This document shows, piece after piece, positions 19,223 through 27,841 of a stretch of 64,000 bases of DNA (position 1 is its first letter; the number at the start of each line of letters is the position of its first letter). The stretch comes from Burkholderiales bacterium. Lineage in GTDB: Bacteria; Pseudomonadota; Gammaproteobacteria; Burkholderiales; Burkholderiaceae_C. The notes beneath the pieces were generated by a model, which made no database searches, was not told where the DNA came from, and saw only the letters and a list, made by a program, of their open reading frames with translations. Location of the stretch: positions 1 through 64,000 of the forward strand of contig JAGWUS010000010.1 in assembly GCA_028868305.1 (NCBI GenBank). Reading direction: 5' to 3'. The position numbers and the translations under genes were made by a program.

Positions 19223-20358
19223 ATGCCAACGTTCTTGAAAACTACGGCAAACAAGGCATCCACCAAAATCACCACCGTGATGGACGTCACCACCGACGCC
19301 GTGGTGCCCTCACCCAGACTCTCGGTGTTGGGCTGCACGCGCAAGCCATAATGGCAACCGATCAGTGCGATGAGCAGGCCAAATACCGTGGACTTGCCAA
19401 CGGCCAGCCACAGGTTGGACAGCTGCACCGCCTTGGGCAGGGCGGTTACAAAATAAGCCGGACTGAGGCCCATGGCAATGTCCGCTGCCAGCATGCCGCC
19501 CAGCAGCGCAGCGACCGTGGTCCACACCGTAATCAGTGGCATTGCCAGCGCCATGGCAATGGCACGCGGCATGACCAGACGGTAGCCCTTCGCAATGCCC
19601 ATCACCCGCATGGCGTCAAGCTCTTCGGTGACCCGCATGACCCCGATCTGCGCCGTAATGGCTGAGCCGGAACGCCCCGCAATCAGGATGGCCGCCAGCA
19701 CCGGGCCCAGTTCCCGGATCAGCGAAATGCCCAGAATGTTGACGATAAAGGCGTCTGCCCCGAACTGGCGCAGCTGCTGCGACATCAGGTAAGCCAACAC
19801 CACACCAATGAGGAAACCGACCAGGGCTGTGATGGGCAGTGCCGTTGCCCCGATGTGGTACAGGTGGCCTGAGATGTCGCGCCAGGGCCCGCGCGCGGGG
19901 TGGCGCAAAAGATGCAGCAGATCGATGGCCAGCTGTCCGACCAAACGAACCGCCGCGGTCACATGACCCACCACGCGAAACACGCCTGCGCCCATGCGCT
20001 CGAAAGCTGCAAGCGGCGTAATGCGCCGCGGCCGTGGTGGCGCCACCGAAAAGCGGGCTACCCGTTCCAGCATCGCCCGCTGCGGATCCAGCAAGTCCAA
20101 CCGCGCAGGCCAATGGCGGCCCCAGGCATTCCAGAGTAATTGGGCTCCGTTATGGTCCATGCGCTGCACCTGGCGCAAATCCCAGCCCATGGCGTCACCC
20201 TGGCTGGCCGCGCGCTGCAAAGCCCCCTGCACAGCCGCCCAGTGCTCGGGTACCGCCAGTTGTGCCGCCGTCCAGACTCCCAGCACCATGGCGCAATCTC
20301 CCTCGGGCAGGATCTCAAAAGCAATGCGGGACTGGGTATCCTCCACGGCGGGCATCAT
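19219..20358 (-). CDS. MlaE-family permease with an N-terminal STAS domain
   Basis: The 379-aa protein has an N-terminal STAS-like domain (about residues 10-105, ending before PRPRRITPLAAFERMG) fused to a MlaE permease with about five helices and the family motifs ISGHLYHIGATALPITALV, EELDAMRVMGI and PRAIAMALAMPL. In MlaE systems the permease passes lipid between the inner membrane and the MCE protein. In the classic Mla system STAS is a separate protein (MlaB); here it is fused. TTAGGA precedes the ATG ATG start; either ATG may be used. First gene of the cluster. Confidence 0.9.
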   Translation of the reverse strand: MMPAVEDTQSRIAFEILPEGDCAMVLGVWTAAQLAVPEHWAAVQGALQRAASQGDAMGWDLRQVQRMDHNGAQLLWNAWGRHWPARLDLLDPQRAMLERVARFSVAPPRPRRITPLAAFERMGAGVFRVVGHVTAAVRLVGQLAIDLLHLLRHPARGPWRDISGHLYHIGATALPITALVGFLIGVVLAYLMSQQLRQFGADAFIVNILGISLIRELGPVLAAILIAGRSGSAITAQIGVMRVTEELDAMRVMGIAKGYRLVMPRAIAMALAMPLITVWTTVAALLGGMLAADIAMGLSPAYFVTALPKAVQLSNLWLAVGKSTVFGLLIALIGCHYGLRVQPNTESLGEGTTASVVTSITVVILVDALFAVVFKNVGI

Positions 20359-20432
20359 TTCCTAAAGGACAATGCACTGGATGGTACCGCGGTCGGGTTC
20401 CCCGTACAGCAAAATACCGCGCAGGAGATAAC

Positions 20433-21227
20433 ATGAACACACAAGCTTCCCCCTTCCTATCGACCCCGGATCTGTCCGTCGAATTGCGCGGCCCCACCCT
20501 TTGGCTGACCATTACCCGCGAAGAACGGCGCAATGCCATGAGCCACGGTGTACTGGCTGCGATGGCACAGGCGATTGGTGCAGCGCAAGCCAACCGGGAG
20601 GTCCGCGCCATCGTGGTCACTGGTGCGGGCAGCAAGGCGTTTTGCGCCGGCGCCGATCTGCAGTCGGCCAGTGCATTTACCACCGACTACTCGGAACCCC
20701 ATGGCCATCTGGCACAGCTGCTGCGTGTGGCCAAGGCCAGCCATATCCCGCTGATCGCCCGCGTCAATGGCGCCTGCATGGCTGGCGGCATGGGCTTGAT
20801 GAGCATGTGCGACATGGCAGTCGCGGCAAGCCATGCTGTGTTCGGCCTGCCCGAGGTGAAGGTGGGCGTTTTCCCGGCCCAAGTGCTCAGTGTGCTGCAA
20901 CACCTGATCCCACGGCGCAAGCTGGCCGAGATGTGTTTGACCGGCGAACCCATCACCTCCGCTCAGGCGCTGGAGTACCACCTGGTGAATTACGTGGATG
21001 ACGATGTGGATGCCAAACTGCAATGGCTGCTGGACCGCCTCCTGGACAAGTCACCCGCCGCCATCCGTCGCGGCCTGTACACCATGAAGAAAGCGGAGGC
21101 GATGCCGTTTGAGGAATCCATGGCATTCACCGAGAGCCAGATTGCCCTCTTCACGCTCACCGACGATGCAAGGGAAGGCCAAAAGGCCTTCCAGGAAAAA
21201 CGCAAGCCTGTCTGGGCCGGAAAATAG
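20433..21227 (+). CDS. Enoyl-CoA hydratase/isomerase family protein
   Basis: The 264-aa crotonase-fold protein has the oxyanion-hole region SKAFCAGADL (about 67-76) and the second helix NGACMAGGMGLMSMCDMAVA. A Glu replaces some canonical residues at the second catalytic position (FGLPEVKVGVFP), so the reaction may be hydration or another crotonase reaction. GGAG is seven bases before the ATG at 20433, and this start is clearly preferable to the long upstream open frame antisense to the permease gene. A GMC oxidoreductase follows after six bases, suggesting a shared catabolic path. Confidence 0.88.
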   Translation: MNTQASPFLSTPDLSVELRGPTLWLTITREERRNAMSHGVLAAMAQAIGAAQANREVRAIVVTGAGSKAFCAGADLQSASAFTTDYSEPHGHLAQLLRVAKASHIPLIARVNGACMAGGMGLMSMCDMAVAASHAVFGLPEVKVGVFPAQVLSVLQHLIPRRKLAEMCLTGEPITSAQALEYHLVNYVDDDVDAKLQWLLDRLLDKSPAAIRRGLYTMKKAEAMPFEESMAFTESQIALFTLTDDAREGQKAFQEKRKPVWAGK

Positions 21228-21233
21228 CCCCCC

Positions 21234-22982
21234 ATGAACGATCACACTTTTGACTACATCATCGTCGGCGCTGGTACCGCCGGTTGCCTGCTGGCCAACC
21301 GACTGAGCAGCGACGCCACCAAGCGCGTGCTGCTGATCGAGGCTGGGCGCAAGGATGACTACCACTGGATTCACATCCCGGTTGGCTACCTGCACTGCAT
21401 CGGCAACCCACGCACCGACTGGCTGTACAACACCGAGGCCGATGCAGGTCTCAATGGCCGCAGTCTGAAGTACCCGCGCGGTAAAACACTGGGAGGTTGC
21501 AGCAGCATCAACGGCATGATTTACATGCGCGGCCAGGCCCGTGATTACGACCAGTGGGCCCAATTGACCGGCGATCCCAGCTGGACCTGGGACAACAGCC
21601 TGCCCTATTTCCAGTTGCATGAAGACCACTACCAAGGCGCCAATGCCTTGCATGGTGCGAAAGGCACGGCCCCCACCCTCATGCAGGACGCCAGCACCCC
21701 CTACCGTGCCATCCTGCGCCACCATAACGCTGGCGGCGAATGGCGGGTAGAAAAACAGCGCCTGCGCTGGGATGTACTGGATGCCTTTGCGCAGGCTGCC
21801 ACCCAGGCGGGTATACCGGCCACGGACGACTTCAACCGGGGTAACAACGAGGGTGTGGGTTACTTTGAGGTCAACCAGAAAAAAGGCTGGCGCTGGAACA
21901 CCGCCAAGGCCTTTTTGCGCCCCAAATGCTACGGGCGTCCGAACTTCGAACTCTGGACCAGCGCGCAGGTGGTCAAGCTGGTGGTTGAGCCTGCCGCCGA
22001 GGGTGACGCTGCACCGCTGCGCTGCACCGGAGTGCAGGTGTGGGATGGCCACGCAATGGTGACGGCCACCGCGCGCGCCGAAGTTCTGCTGTGTGCCGGT
22101 GCCATCGGCTCACCACAAATCCTGCAACTCTCGGGGCTGGGCCCCGCGGCGCTGCTGCAGGCCTGCGGCGTACCCGTTATCAAAGACCTGCCTGGTGTGG
22201 GAGAGAACCTGCAGGACCATCTGCAGATCCGCGCCGTCTTCAAGGTGAAGAACGTGACCACGCTCAACACCCAGGCCAACTCACTGCTGGGCAAGGCCAG
22301 GATCGGCCTGGAATATGCATTCAAACGCACCGGCCCCATGAGCATGGCACCGAGCCAGTTGGGTGCATTTACGCGCAGCGATCCCGGACAGCCCCATCCG
22401 AATCTGGAATACCATGTGCAGCCCCTGAGCCTGGAGGCTTTTGGCCAGCCGCTGCACAGTTTCAACGCCATTACCGCCAGCGTCTGTAACCTCAACCCCA
22501 CCAGCCGGGGCACGGTGCATATCAAGACAGCCGACTTCAAGGATGCTCCAGCCATTGCGCCCAACTACCTCAGCACCGACACCGACCGCAAGATTGCAGC
22601 CGAGTCCTTGCGCCTGACCCGGACCATCGTGGCGCAACCCGCCCTGAAAAAGTACCAGCCAGAGGAATACAAGCCCGGCACCCAGTTCCAGTCCGACGCG
22701 GATCTGGCACGATTGGCAGGGGACATCGCCACCACCATTTTCCACCCGGTGGGCACCACCAAAATGGGGCGCGACGATGACCCGATGGCGGTCGTGGATG
22801 CCCGTCTGAAGGTGCGCGGCGTGGCGGGATTGCGGGTGGTGGACGCGGGCGTGATGCCCCTCATTACCAGTGGCAACACCAACTCACCCACCCTGATGAT
22901 TGCGGAGAAGGCCGCGCAGTGGATTGCTGAAGACGGCGCGCTGGGCAGGCACCACACGGTCAAAACCAGTGCGGCACTGTAA
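21234..22982 (+). CDS. GMC family FAD oxidoreductase (choline dehydrogenase type)
   Basis: The 582-aa flavoprotein has the N-terminal dinucleotide-binding GAGTAGC (about 12-18), the GMC signature region GKTLGGCSSINGMIYMRG, the second signature GAIGSPQILQLSGLG, and the C-terminal active site HPVGTTKMG with the final NTNSPTLM. GMC enzymes oxidise alcohols or aldehydes. It resembles the alcohol/choline dehydrogenases, but substrate cannot be assigned. The gene lies six bases after the enoyl-CoA hydratase gene. Confidence 0.9.
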   Translation: MNDHTFDYIIVGAGTAGCLLANRLSSDATKRVLLIEAGRKDDYHWIHIPVGYLHCIGNPRTDWLYNTEADAGLNGRSLKYPRGKTLGGCSSINGMIYMRGQARDYDQWAQLTGDPSWTWDNSLPYFQLHEDHYQGANALHGAKGTAPTLMQDASTPYRAILRHHNAGGEWRVEKQRLRWDVLDAFAQAATQAGIPATDDFNRGNNEGVGYFEVNQKKGWRWNTAKAFLRPKCYGRPNFELWTSAQVVKLVVEPAAEGDAAPLRCTGVQVWDGHAMVTATARAEVLLCAGAIGSPQILQLSGLGPAALLQACGVPVIKDLPGVGENLQDHLQIRAVFKVKNVTTLNTQANSLLGKARIGLEYAFKRTGPMSMAPSQLGAFTRSDPGQPHPNLEYHVQPLSLEAFGQPLHSFNAITASVCNLNPTSRGTVHIKTADFKDAPAIAPNYLSTDTDRKIAAESLRLTRTIVAQPALKKYQPEEYKPGTQFQSDADLARLAGDIATTIFHPVGTTKMGRDDDPMAVVDARLKVRGVAGLRVVDAGVMPLITSGNTNSPTLMIAEKAAQWIAEDGALGRHHTVKTSAAL

Positions 22983-23018
22983 AGGGTAAATCCTGATATT
23001 CAGAGCGTGTCGCCCGGG

Positions 23019-23126
23019 TTACATTGCAGCCACTTCAGCCAAAGCAACTGCGAGGCAACTGACGGCGTAAGCCAGGTTAGAGAAGGCGCCGAGGAGAACA
23101 CGCGTTAGCGGCGAACAACAACACAT
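23019..23126 (-). CDS. Possible 35-aa small membrane protein
   Basis: A short frame on the minus strand begins ATG TGT TGT TGT and encodes 35 residues, MCCCSPLTR followed by a hydrophobic stretch (VLLGAFSNLAYAVSCLAVAL) that could be one membrane helix. AAGGTG lies eight bases before the ATG, a good Shine-Dalgarno. It sits alone in the 252-base gap between the GMC and phospholipase D-like genes, with a bidirectional hairpin upstream. Only length, RBS and hydrophobicity support it. An RNA with the GCGTGT-ACACGC outer pairing is an alternative. Confidence 0.35.
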   Translation of the reverse strand: MCCCSPLTRVLLGAFSNLAYAVSCLAVALAEVAAM

Positions 23127-23153
23127 AAATACTGCACCTTGAGATGCAGGTTC

Positions 23154-23183
23154 AAAAAGCACTGCTAACCCAGTGCTTTTTTA
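23154..23183 (+). terminator. Symmetrical intrinsic terminator after the GMC gene
   Basis: AAAAAGCACTG and CAGTGCTTTTT pair around a six-base loop, with a T-run on both strands. On the plus strand it would end the enoyl-CoA hydratase/GMC transcript about 170 bases after the stop codon. Confidence 0.8.
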
Positions 23184-23223
23184 TTTGCGGCAGCCTGTCT
23201 GCTGCCGTGACAGCGGCTCTCCA

Positions 23224-23229
23224 TAGAAT
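23224..23229 (+). promoter_or_regulatory. Leaderless-type -10 element before the phospholipase D-like gene
   Basis: TAGAAT is followed by five bases (GCGCC) and the ATG at 23235. No Shine-Dalgarno is present. Confidence 0.45.
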
Positions 23230-23234
23230 GCGCC

Positions 23235-24842
23235 ATGCCAATAGCGTTTTCCTGCAAGCGTCTGCTCTCTGACAGAAGCTGCTGCCTCGTCGCTTTCTGC
23301 CTTGCGCTCCTGCTCACAGGCTGCAGTACGCCGCACCTGAATGTGCCACGTACCGTATCCGAGGCGTGGCCACACCCCGCCGACACGGCGCTGGGCAAGG
23401 CGTATGCAGCACAACTGGATGCACAGCCGGGCCTGTCGGGCGTCTACCCCCTTGCCTCCGGCATGGACGCATTGAGCATTCGGGCCAATCTGGCCGAAAA
23501 TGCGCAACGCACGCTGGACCTTCAGTACTACATCGTTCGCGCTGACACAACTGCACAGTTGCTGCTGTACCGCGTGCTGCGCGCGGCACACCGTGGTGTC
23601 AGAGTGCGTTTGTTGATCGACGATCTGGACTCCCTGGGTAAGGATGCCGATCTGGCTACCCTGGCAGCCTTTCCGAACATCGAGGTGCGTGTTTTCAATC
23701 CGTTTGCGAACCGCGGTCCAATGGGCCTTTCACACGTGCTGGAATTCGTGGGCAACTCGCAGCGTCTGAACCGGCGCATGCACAACAAGCTCTGGATTGC
23801 CTACAACGCTATGGCCGTGGTGGGTGGGCGCAACTTGGGAGATGAATACTTTGATGCCAGTGGTGATATCAACTTCACCGATTTCGACATACTGACGGCG
23901 GGCCCCGTGGTCCCGCAGATATCCCGGAGTTTCGACGACTACTGGAATAGCGAGTGGGCGGTGCCCATTGCAGCACTGGTCCCGAGCCGTCCAGGTCCTG
24001 AGCAATTGCTCACATTCGAGCGCAGGCTGGCCGCCCGCCTGGAGGAATTTCGCGATTCGGTCTACGCGCGCGCCTTGCGTGAAACCCGGCTGGGACTGGC
24101 GTTGCGTACCGGTCAGCTCCCTTTCAGCACAGGTGAGGCCATTGCGTTCTATGACCCGCCCGAGAAAGTCCAGGCAGACACCACTCCACTGGCAGGAAAG
24201 TCGCTCTTTGCCGGGCGCATTCGGCCGCTGGTCGAAGCAGCCAGCCAGGAATTGCTCCTTATTTCTCCCTATTTCATTCTCAGCGAAGACGGTCTTGCCA
24301 CCTTGGGTGCCATCGCCAGGCGTGGCGTGAAAGTGCGCATACTCACGAACTCGCTGGCCTCCGCCGACTATATACCGCTGGCGCATGCCGGCTATGCGCG
24401 CCAGCGTTTACGGCTGCTCGCTGCCGGCCTGGAGTTGTACGAGATGCGGCCCGAACGCAATGCCACTTCGCGCAGTCACCAGGTTGGCAGTACTTCGGGC
24501 ACCTACCTTCACACCAAGGCCATCGTCATCGACCGCCAGCAAGTCGTCGTGGGATCAATGAACCTGGATCCCAGGTCCAGACTGTCCAACACCGAAGTCG
24601 GGGTTCTGGTCAAAAGCCAGACTCTGGGTAACACACTGGGCACCCTGTTTGACGAAGCGGTCGTGCCGTCCCGTGCCTTCAAACTCTCCGTTTCCAATCC
24701 CGGCGAACCCCACCCGAGGTTGCTCTGGACAACCGAACAGGATCATCAGAAAGTGCAGTACGACCACGACCCCCTGGTGGGCATCTGGCGACGCGTTCTC
24801 TCGACAGTTCTCGGTGTGATTGCACCGCAAGACGTGTTGTAA
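23235..24842 (+). CDS. Phospholipase D-like lipoprotein (cardiolipin synthase type)
   Basis: The 535-aa protein has two HKD motifs: HNKLWIAYNAMAVVGGRNLGDEYF (about 180) and HTKAIVIDRQQVVVGSMNLDPRS (about 425), the pair that builds one active site in the PLD superfamily. An N-terminal hydrophobic segment ends in a lipobox (LLLTGC, Cys30), so it is probably anchored in a membrane on the periplasmic side. Cardiolipin synthases of the ClsC type are the closest functional group by organisation. There is no neighbour that helps define the reaction. Confidence 0.85.
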   Translation: MPIAFSCKRLLSDRSCCLVAFCLALLLTGCSTPHLNVPRTVSEAWPHPADTALGKAYAAQLDAQPGLSGVYPLASGMDALSIRANLAENAQRTLDLQYYIVRADTTAQLLLYRVLRAAHRGVRVRLLIDDLDSLGKDADLATLAAFPNIEVRVFNPFANRGPMGLSHVLEFVGNSQRLNRRMHNKLWIAYNAMAVVGGRNLGDEYFDASGDINFTDFDILTAGPVVPQISRSFDDYWNSEWAVPIAALVPSRPGPEQLLTFERRLAARLEEFRDSVYARALRETRLGLALRTGQLPFSTGEAIAFYDPPEKVQADTTPLAGKSLFAGRIRPLVEAASQELLLISPYFILSEDGLATLGAIARRGVKVRILTNSLASADYIPLAHAGYARQRLRLLAAGLELYEMRPERNATSRSHQVGSTSGTYLHTKAIVIDRQQVVVGSMNLDPRSRLSNTEVGVLVKSQTLGNTLGTLFDEAVVPSRAFKLSVSNPGEPHPRLLWTTEQDHQKVQYDHDPLVGIWRRVLSTVLGVIAPQDVL

Positions 24843-24920
24843 AGCATGGCACTGGTGGTGGACGGGGGCTGCACACAGGCACGCGGCTAGACTCCTGCTA
24901 ACGCCACTCTGAATATTGAA

Positions 24921-24976
24921 CAAATATGGCTGTAACTCGCATGCAATATGCACAGTCAGCTATTTAATTCATAGCG
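24921..24976 (-). repeat. Dispersed ~58-bp repeat, copy 3 (upstream of the TauE-like gene)
   Basis: On the minus strand the element reads GCTATGAATTAAATAGCTG, then CTGTGCATATTG, like the other copies. It lies in the 169-base gap between the phospholipase D-like gene and the exporter gene; little else is visible in that gap. Confidence 0.6.
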
Positions 24977-24999
24977 CTTTTATTGCACCAGCCGGGTGC

Positions 25000-25005
25000 G
25001 ACAAT
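25000..25005 (+). promoter_or_regulatory. Leaderless-type -10 element before the TauE-like gene
   Basis: GACAAT is followed by six bases (CCCGGC) and the ATG at 25012. The first base departs from TANNNT. Confidence 0.35.
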
Positions 25006-25011
25006 CCCGGC

Positions 25012-25782
25012 ATGGAAATGCTTGTTGTCTCGCTGGCCTCGTTGCTGGCAGGTTTTGTGGACTCGATTGTGGGCGGCGGCGGTCTGGTTCTGGTACCGGC
25101 CCTGTTTGCAGTATTTCCCACAACCCATCCTGCCACCCTGTTTGGAACCAACAAGGGCGCATCGGTCTGGGGCACCGGCATCGCCACGCTGCAATACAGC
25201 CGGCGTGTCACCATGCCCTGGCATGCGCTGGGCCCCGCAGCGGGAGCCGGTTTCGCTGCCTCGCTGGCAGGCGCCTGGCTGGTCACGGTGGTCTCGCCAG
25301 AGTTCCTGCGCAAGTTGCTGCCTGCCGTGCTGGTACTGGTGCTGCTGTACACGCTGGCAAAAAAGGAGTTGGGACGCCACCACACGCCACGCTTTTCGGG
25401 ATTGCAGGAAACGGCCATTGCCCTCGCGATTGGCGCAGTCATCGGGTTTTACGATGGCTTTTTCGGACCAGGAACCGGTAGCTTTTTTGTGTTCTTTCTG
25501 GTGCGACTGCTGGGCTACGATTTCCTGCACGCGTCTGCGGGTGCCAAACTGCTCAACACCGCCACCAACCTGGCTGCCCTGGTTCTGTTCACCCTCAAGG
25601 GCCACGTATGGTGGCACTTTGCGCTAGTTATGGGAGTGGCCAATGTACTGGGCAGTCTGGCCGGTACACATCTGGCCCTGAAACACGGTACCGGCTTTGT
25701 TCGCGGCGTGTTCATCGCCGTAGTGTCTGCGCTGATTGTCAAGACAGGCTACGACGCCTACCTGCGGCCATTGCTAAGCTGA
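25012..25782 (+). CDS. TSUP family (TauE/SafE) sulfite/organosulfonate exporter
   Basis: The 256-aa membrane protein has about eight predicted helices and the TauE/SafE repeat: GFVDSIVGGGGLVLVPALF near the N-terminus and IGFYDGFFGPGTGSFFVFFLV in the second half. The family moves sulfite or small organosulfur anions; direction and substrate vary. The ATG at 25012 is preferred to upstream in-frame starts because it begins the first helix and has a promoter hexamer just before it. It converges on mrdA. Confidence 0.85.
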   Translation: MEMLVVSLASLLAGFVDSIVGGGGLVLVPALFAVFPTTHPATLFGTNKGASVWGTGIATLQYSRRVTMPWHALGPAAGAGFAASLAGAWLVTVVSPEFLRKLLPAVLVLVLLYTLAKKELGRHHTPRFSGLQETAIALAIGAVIGFYDGFFGPGTGSFFVFFLVRLLGYDFLHASAGAKLLNTATNLAALVLFTLKGHVWWHFALVMGVANVLGSLAGTHLALKHGTGFVRGVFIAVVSALIVKTGYDAYLRPLLS

Positions 25783-25791
25783 TCCTGGCCC

Positions 25792-27741
25792 CTACTTTGC
25801 AGTGGGTGGCCACGGCACCTCGGCCACTAGACGCGGCTTGCCTATAGGTGCGGTAGCCTGACCCTTGCTGACAGCAGCCAGATCGTCTTCATTGGGGTAC
25901 TGCCCCAACAACACGTAGTCAAATACGCGCCGCGCAATCGGAGCTGCAGAGGCGGATCCAAAGCCGGCGTTCTCCACAATAACGGCCAGAGCAATTTTGG
26001 GGTCATCCGCCGGCGCAAACGCGATATAGAGCGAGTGATCGCGCTGGTGCTCTTCCATCTTGTTGGCGTTGTACTTTTCGTTCTTGCCCAAAGACACAGC
26101 CTGGGCCGTTCCGGTCTTGCCACCACTCAGGTAGGGTGCGCCGGCAAACACCCGGCTGGAAGTGCCTTCCTGCGTTACACCGACCATGGCGCGGCGAATG
26201 ACATCCACATTTTCCTGTTTGAAGCCGAGGTTCTCGGGCGCTGCAGCAGGCACGGGAACGCGCACCCGTGTGGTGGCATCCTGGGTCGCGATCACGAGTT
26301 GGGGCTTGTGCTTGATGCCATTGTTGGCCAGTGTGGAGACCGCCTGCGCCAGTTGCAGCATGGTGAAGGCGTTGTAGCCTTGGCCAATGCCCAGAGAGAT
26401 GGTTTCACCGGCGTACCATTTCTGCTGTTCGGGGCGCTTGTAGTACTTGCGTTTCCACTCCTGGCTGGGCAACACACCACGCACTTCTCCGTTGATGTCG
26501 ATGCCAGTGATCTGGCCAAAGCCCAGCGGCTTCATGAAGTCGTGCATGGTGTCCACGCCCAGTTCGTTGGCCAGTGAGTAGAAGTAGGGATTGCTGGACT
26601 CCACAATGGCGCGGCGCATGTCCATGATGCCGCCTTTTTCGTTTTCGGGGCTGCCGAAACGGTGCCCGCCAAACATGTAGAACCCGGGGTCATTGATCAG
26701 CGTGCTCGCAGAACGGGTTCCGGTCTCCAATGCCGCCAGCGCCATAAACGGCTTGTAGGTAGAACCAGGCGGATAGGTGCCACGCAGCGCACGGTTGAGC
26801 AGGGGTTTATCGATAGATTCATTGAGCATCTGCCAGTTCTCCTGGTCGATGCCTTCCACAAACAGATTGGAGTCAAAAGTGGGCTTGCTTACGAAACTCA
26901 GCACTTCGCCGGTTTTGGGGTCCAGCGCCACAAGGGCTCCGCGACGGTCACCAAACATGTCCTCAATCAGTTTCTGTAACTTGATGTCGATCGAGAGCAC
27001 CACCATGTTACCGGGCGTTGAGGGGGTACTGGCCAGCTTGCGCACGGCACGACCACCGGCAGACGTTTCGACCCGCTCTACACCGGTCAAGCCGTGCAGC
27101 TGGGCCTCAAAGCTTTGCTCCACACCCAGCTTGCCGATGTACTCCGTGCCGCGGTAATTGGCCTGGTCCTCGCTGTCATCGATCTTTTCTTTTTCAGCAC
27201 GGTTGATGCGCCCTATGTAGCCGATGACGTGACTGGCCAGTTCCCCATAGGGATAGCTACGGAACAGCCGGGCCTTGATTTCCACACCGGGGAAGTGAAA
27301 TCGCTGCGCGGCGAACCTGGCCACCTCGGCGTCTGTCAAGCGGGTGCGAATCGGCACGGACTCAAAGCTTTTGGACTCTTCCATCAACTTCTTGAAACGG
27401 CGGCGGTCACGTGGGGTGATATCAACCACCTTGGCGAGTTCATCCACCGTCTGCTCTACACTGCCGCTCTTGGAGGGCGTGATTTCCAGTGTGTAGGCGG
27501 AATAGTTGCTCGCGAGAACAATGCCGTTTCGGTCCAGAATCAGCCCGCGGTTGGGAACAATGGGAACAATAGAGGTTCGGTTGCTCTCGGCCTGTTCACG
27601 CAAGTCATCGTGACGCCACACCTGCAGATAGACTAGCCGCGCAATCAGCAAACCAAAACAGACCAACACCACCAGGCTAACCACGAACACCCGTGCCCGA
27701 AACCGGGTAAGGTCCATTTCAACATTGCGTAATTCGGTCAT
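25792..27741 (-). CDS. mrdA: Penicillin-binding protein 2
   Basis: The 649-aa transpeptidase crosslinks peptidoglycan during cell elongation. It has one N-terminal membrane helix, a dimerisation domain, and the transpeptidase with STYK (in YPPGSTYKPF), an SSN motif and KTGTAQ. The ATG at 27741 lies outside the REP-like repeat that would have to encode the longer form. It follows mreD by 100 bases in the mre cluster, as usual, but rodA, its usual partner gene, is not next to it; a TSUP gene is. The C-terminus is extended with a Pro-rich tail. Confidence 0.93.
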   Translation of the reverse strand: MTELRNVEMDLTRFRARVFVVSLVVLVCFGLLIARLVYLQVWRHDDLREQAESNRTSIVPIVPNRGLILDRNGIVLASNYSAYTLEITPSKSGSVEQTVDELAKVVDITPRDRRRFKKLMEESKSFESVPIRTRLTDAEVARFAAQRFHFPGVEIKARLFRSYPYGELASHVIGYIGRINRAEKEKIDDSEDQANYRGTEYIGKLGVEQSFEAQLHGLTGVERVETSAGGRAVRKLASTPSTPGNMVVLSIDIKLQKLIEDMFGDRRGALVALDPKTGEVLSFVSKPTFDSNLFVEGIDQENWQMLNESIDKPLLNRALRGTYPPGSTYKPFMALAALETGTRSASTLINDPGFYMFGGHRFGSPENEKGGIMDMRRAIVESSNPYFYSLANELGVDTMHDFMKPLGFGQITGIDINGEVRGVLPSQEWKRKYYKRPEQQKWYAGETISLGIGQGYNAFTMLQLAQAVSTLANNGIKHKPQLVIATQDATTRVRVPVPAAAPENLGFKQENVDVIRRAMVGVTQEGTSSRVFAGAPYLSGGKTGTAQAVSLGKNEKYNANKMEEHQRDHSLYIAFAPADDPKIALAVIVENAGFGSASAAPIARRVFDYVLLGQYPNEDDLAAVSKGQATAPIGKPRLVAEVPWPPTAK

Positions 27742-27762
27742 ACGCTGCAAAGGGATTTGAAC

Positions 27763-27809
27763 GCCGCCGGGCCGCCCCAAGATGTGAGGTCCCCCTCGGG
27801 GGGCAGCGC
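27763..27809 (-). repeat. GC-rich REP-like palindromic element between mreD and mrdA
   Basis: The segment contains GCCGCCGGGCCGCCCCAAG and then CCCCCTCGGGGGGCAGC, a palindrome. I recall similar GC-rich elements (GCCCCCCGAGGGGGC with GGGGCGGCCCGGCGGC) in many Comamonadaceae genomes; only one copy is seen here. Confidence 0.5.
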
Positions 27810-27841
27810 ATTACACGCAGTGAATCGCGTGGAGGCCATAT

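Noticed and set aside
22983-23160. tRNA or known riboswitch between the GMC and phospholipase D-like genes
   Set aside because: No cloverleaf with a T-arm GTTCRAAYC was found and no riboswitch consensus could be recognised; only a hairpin terminator and a small ORF are supported.
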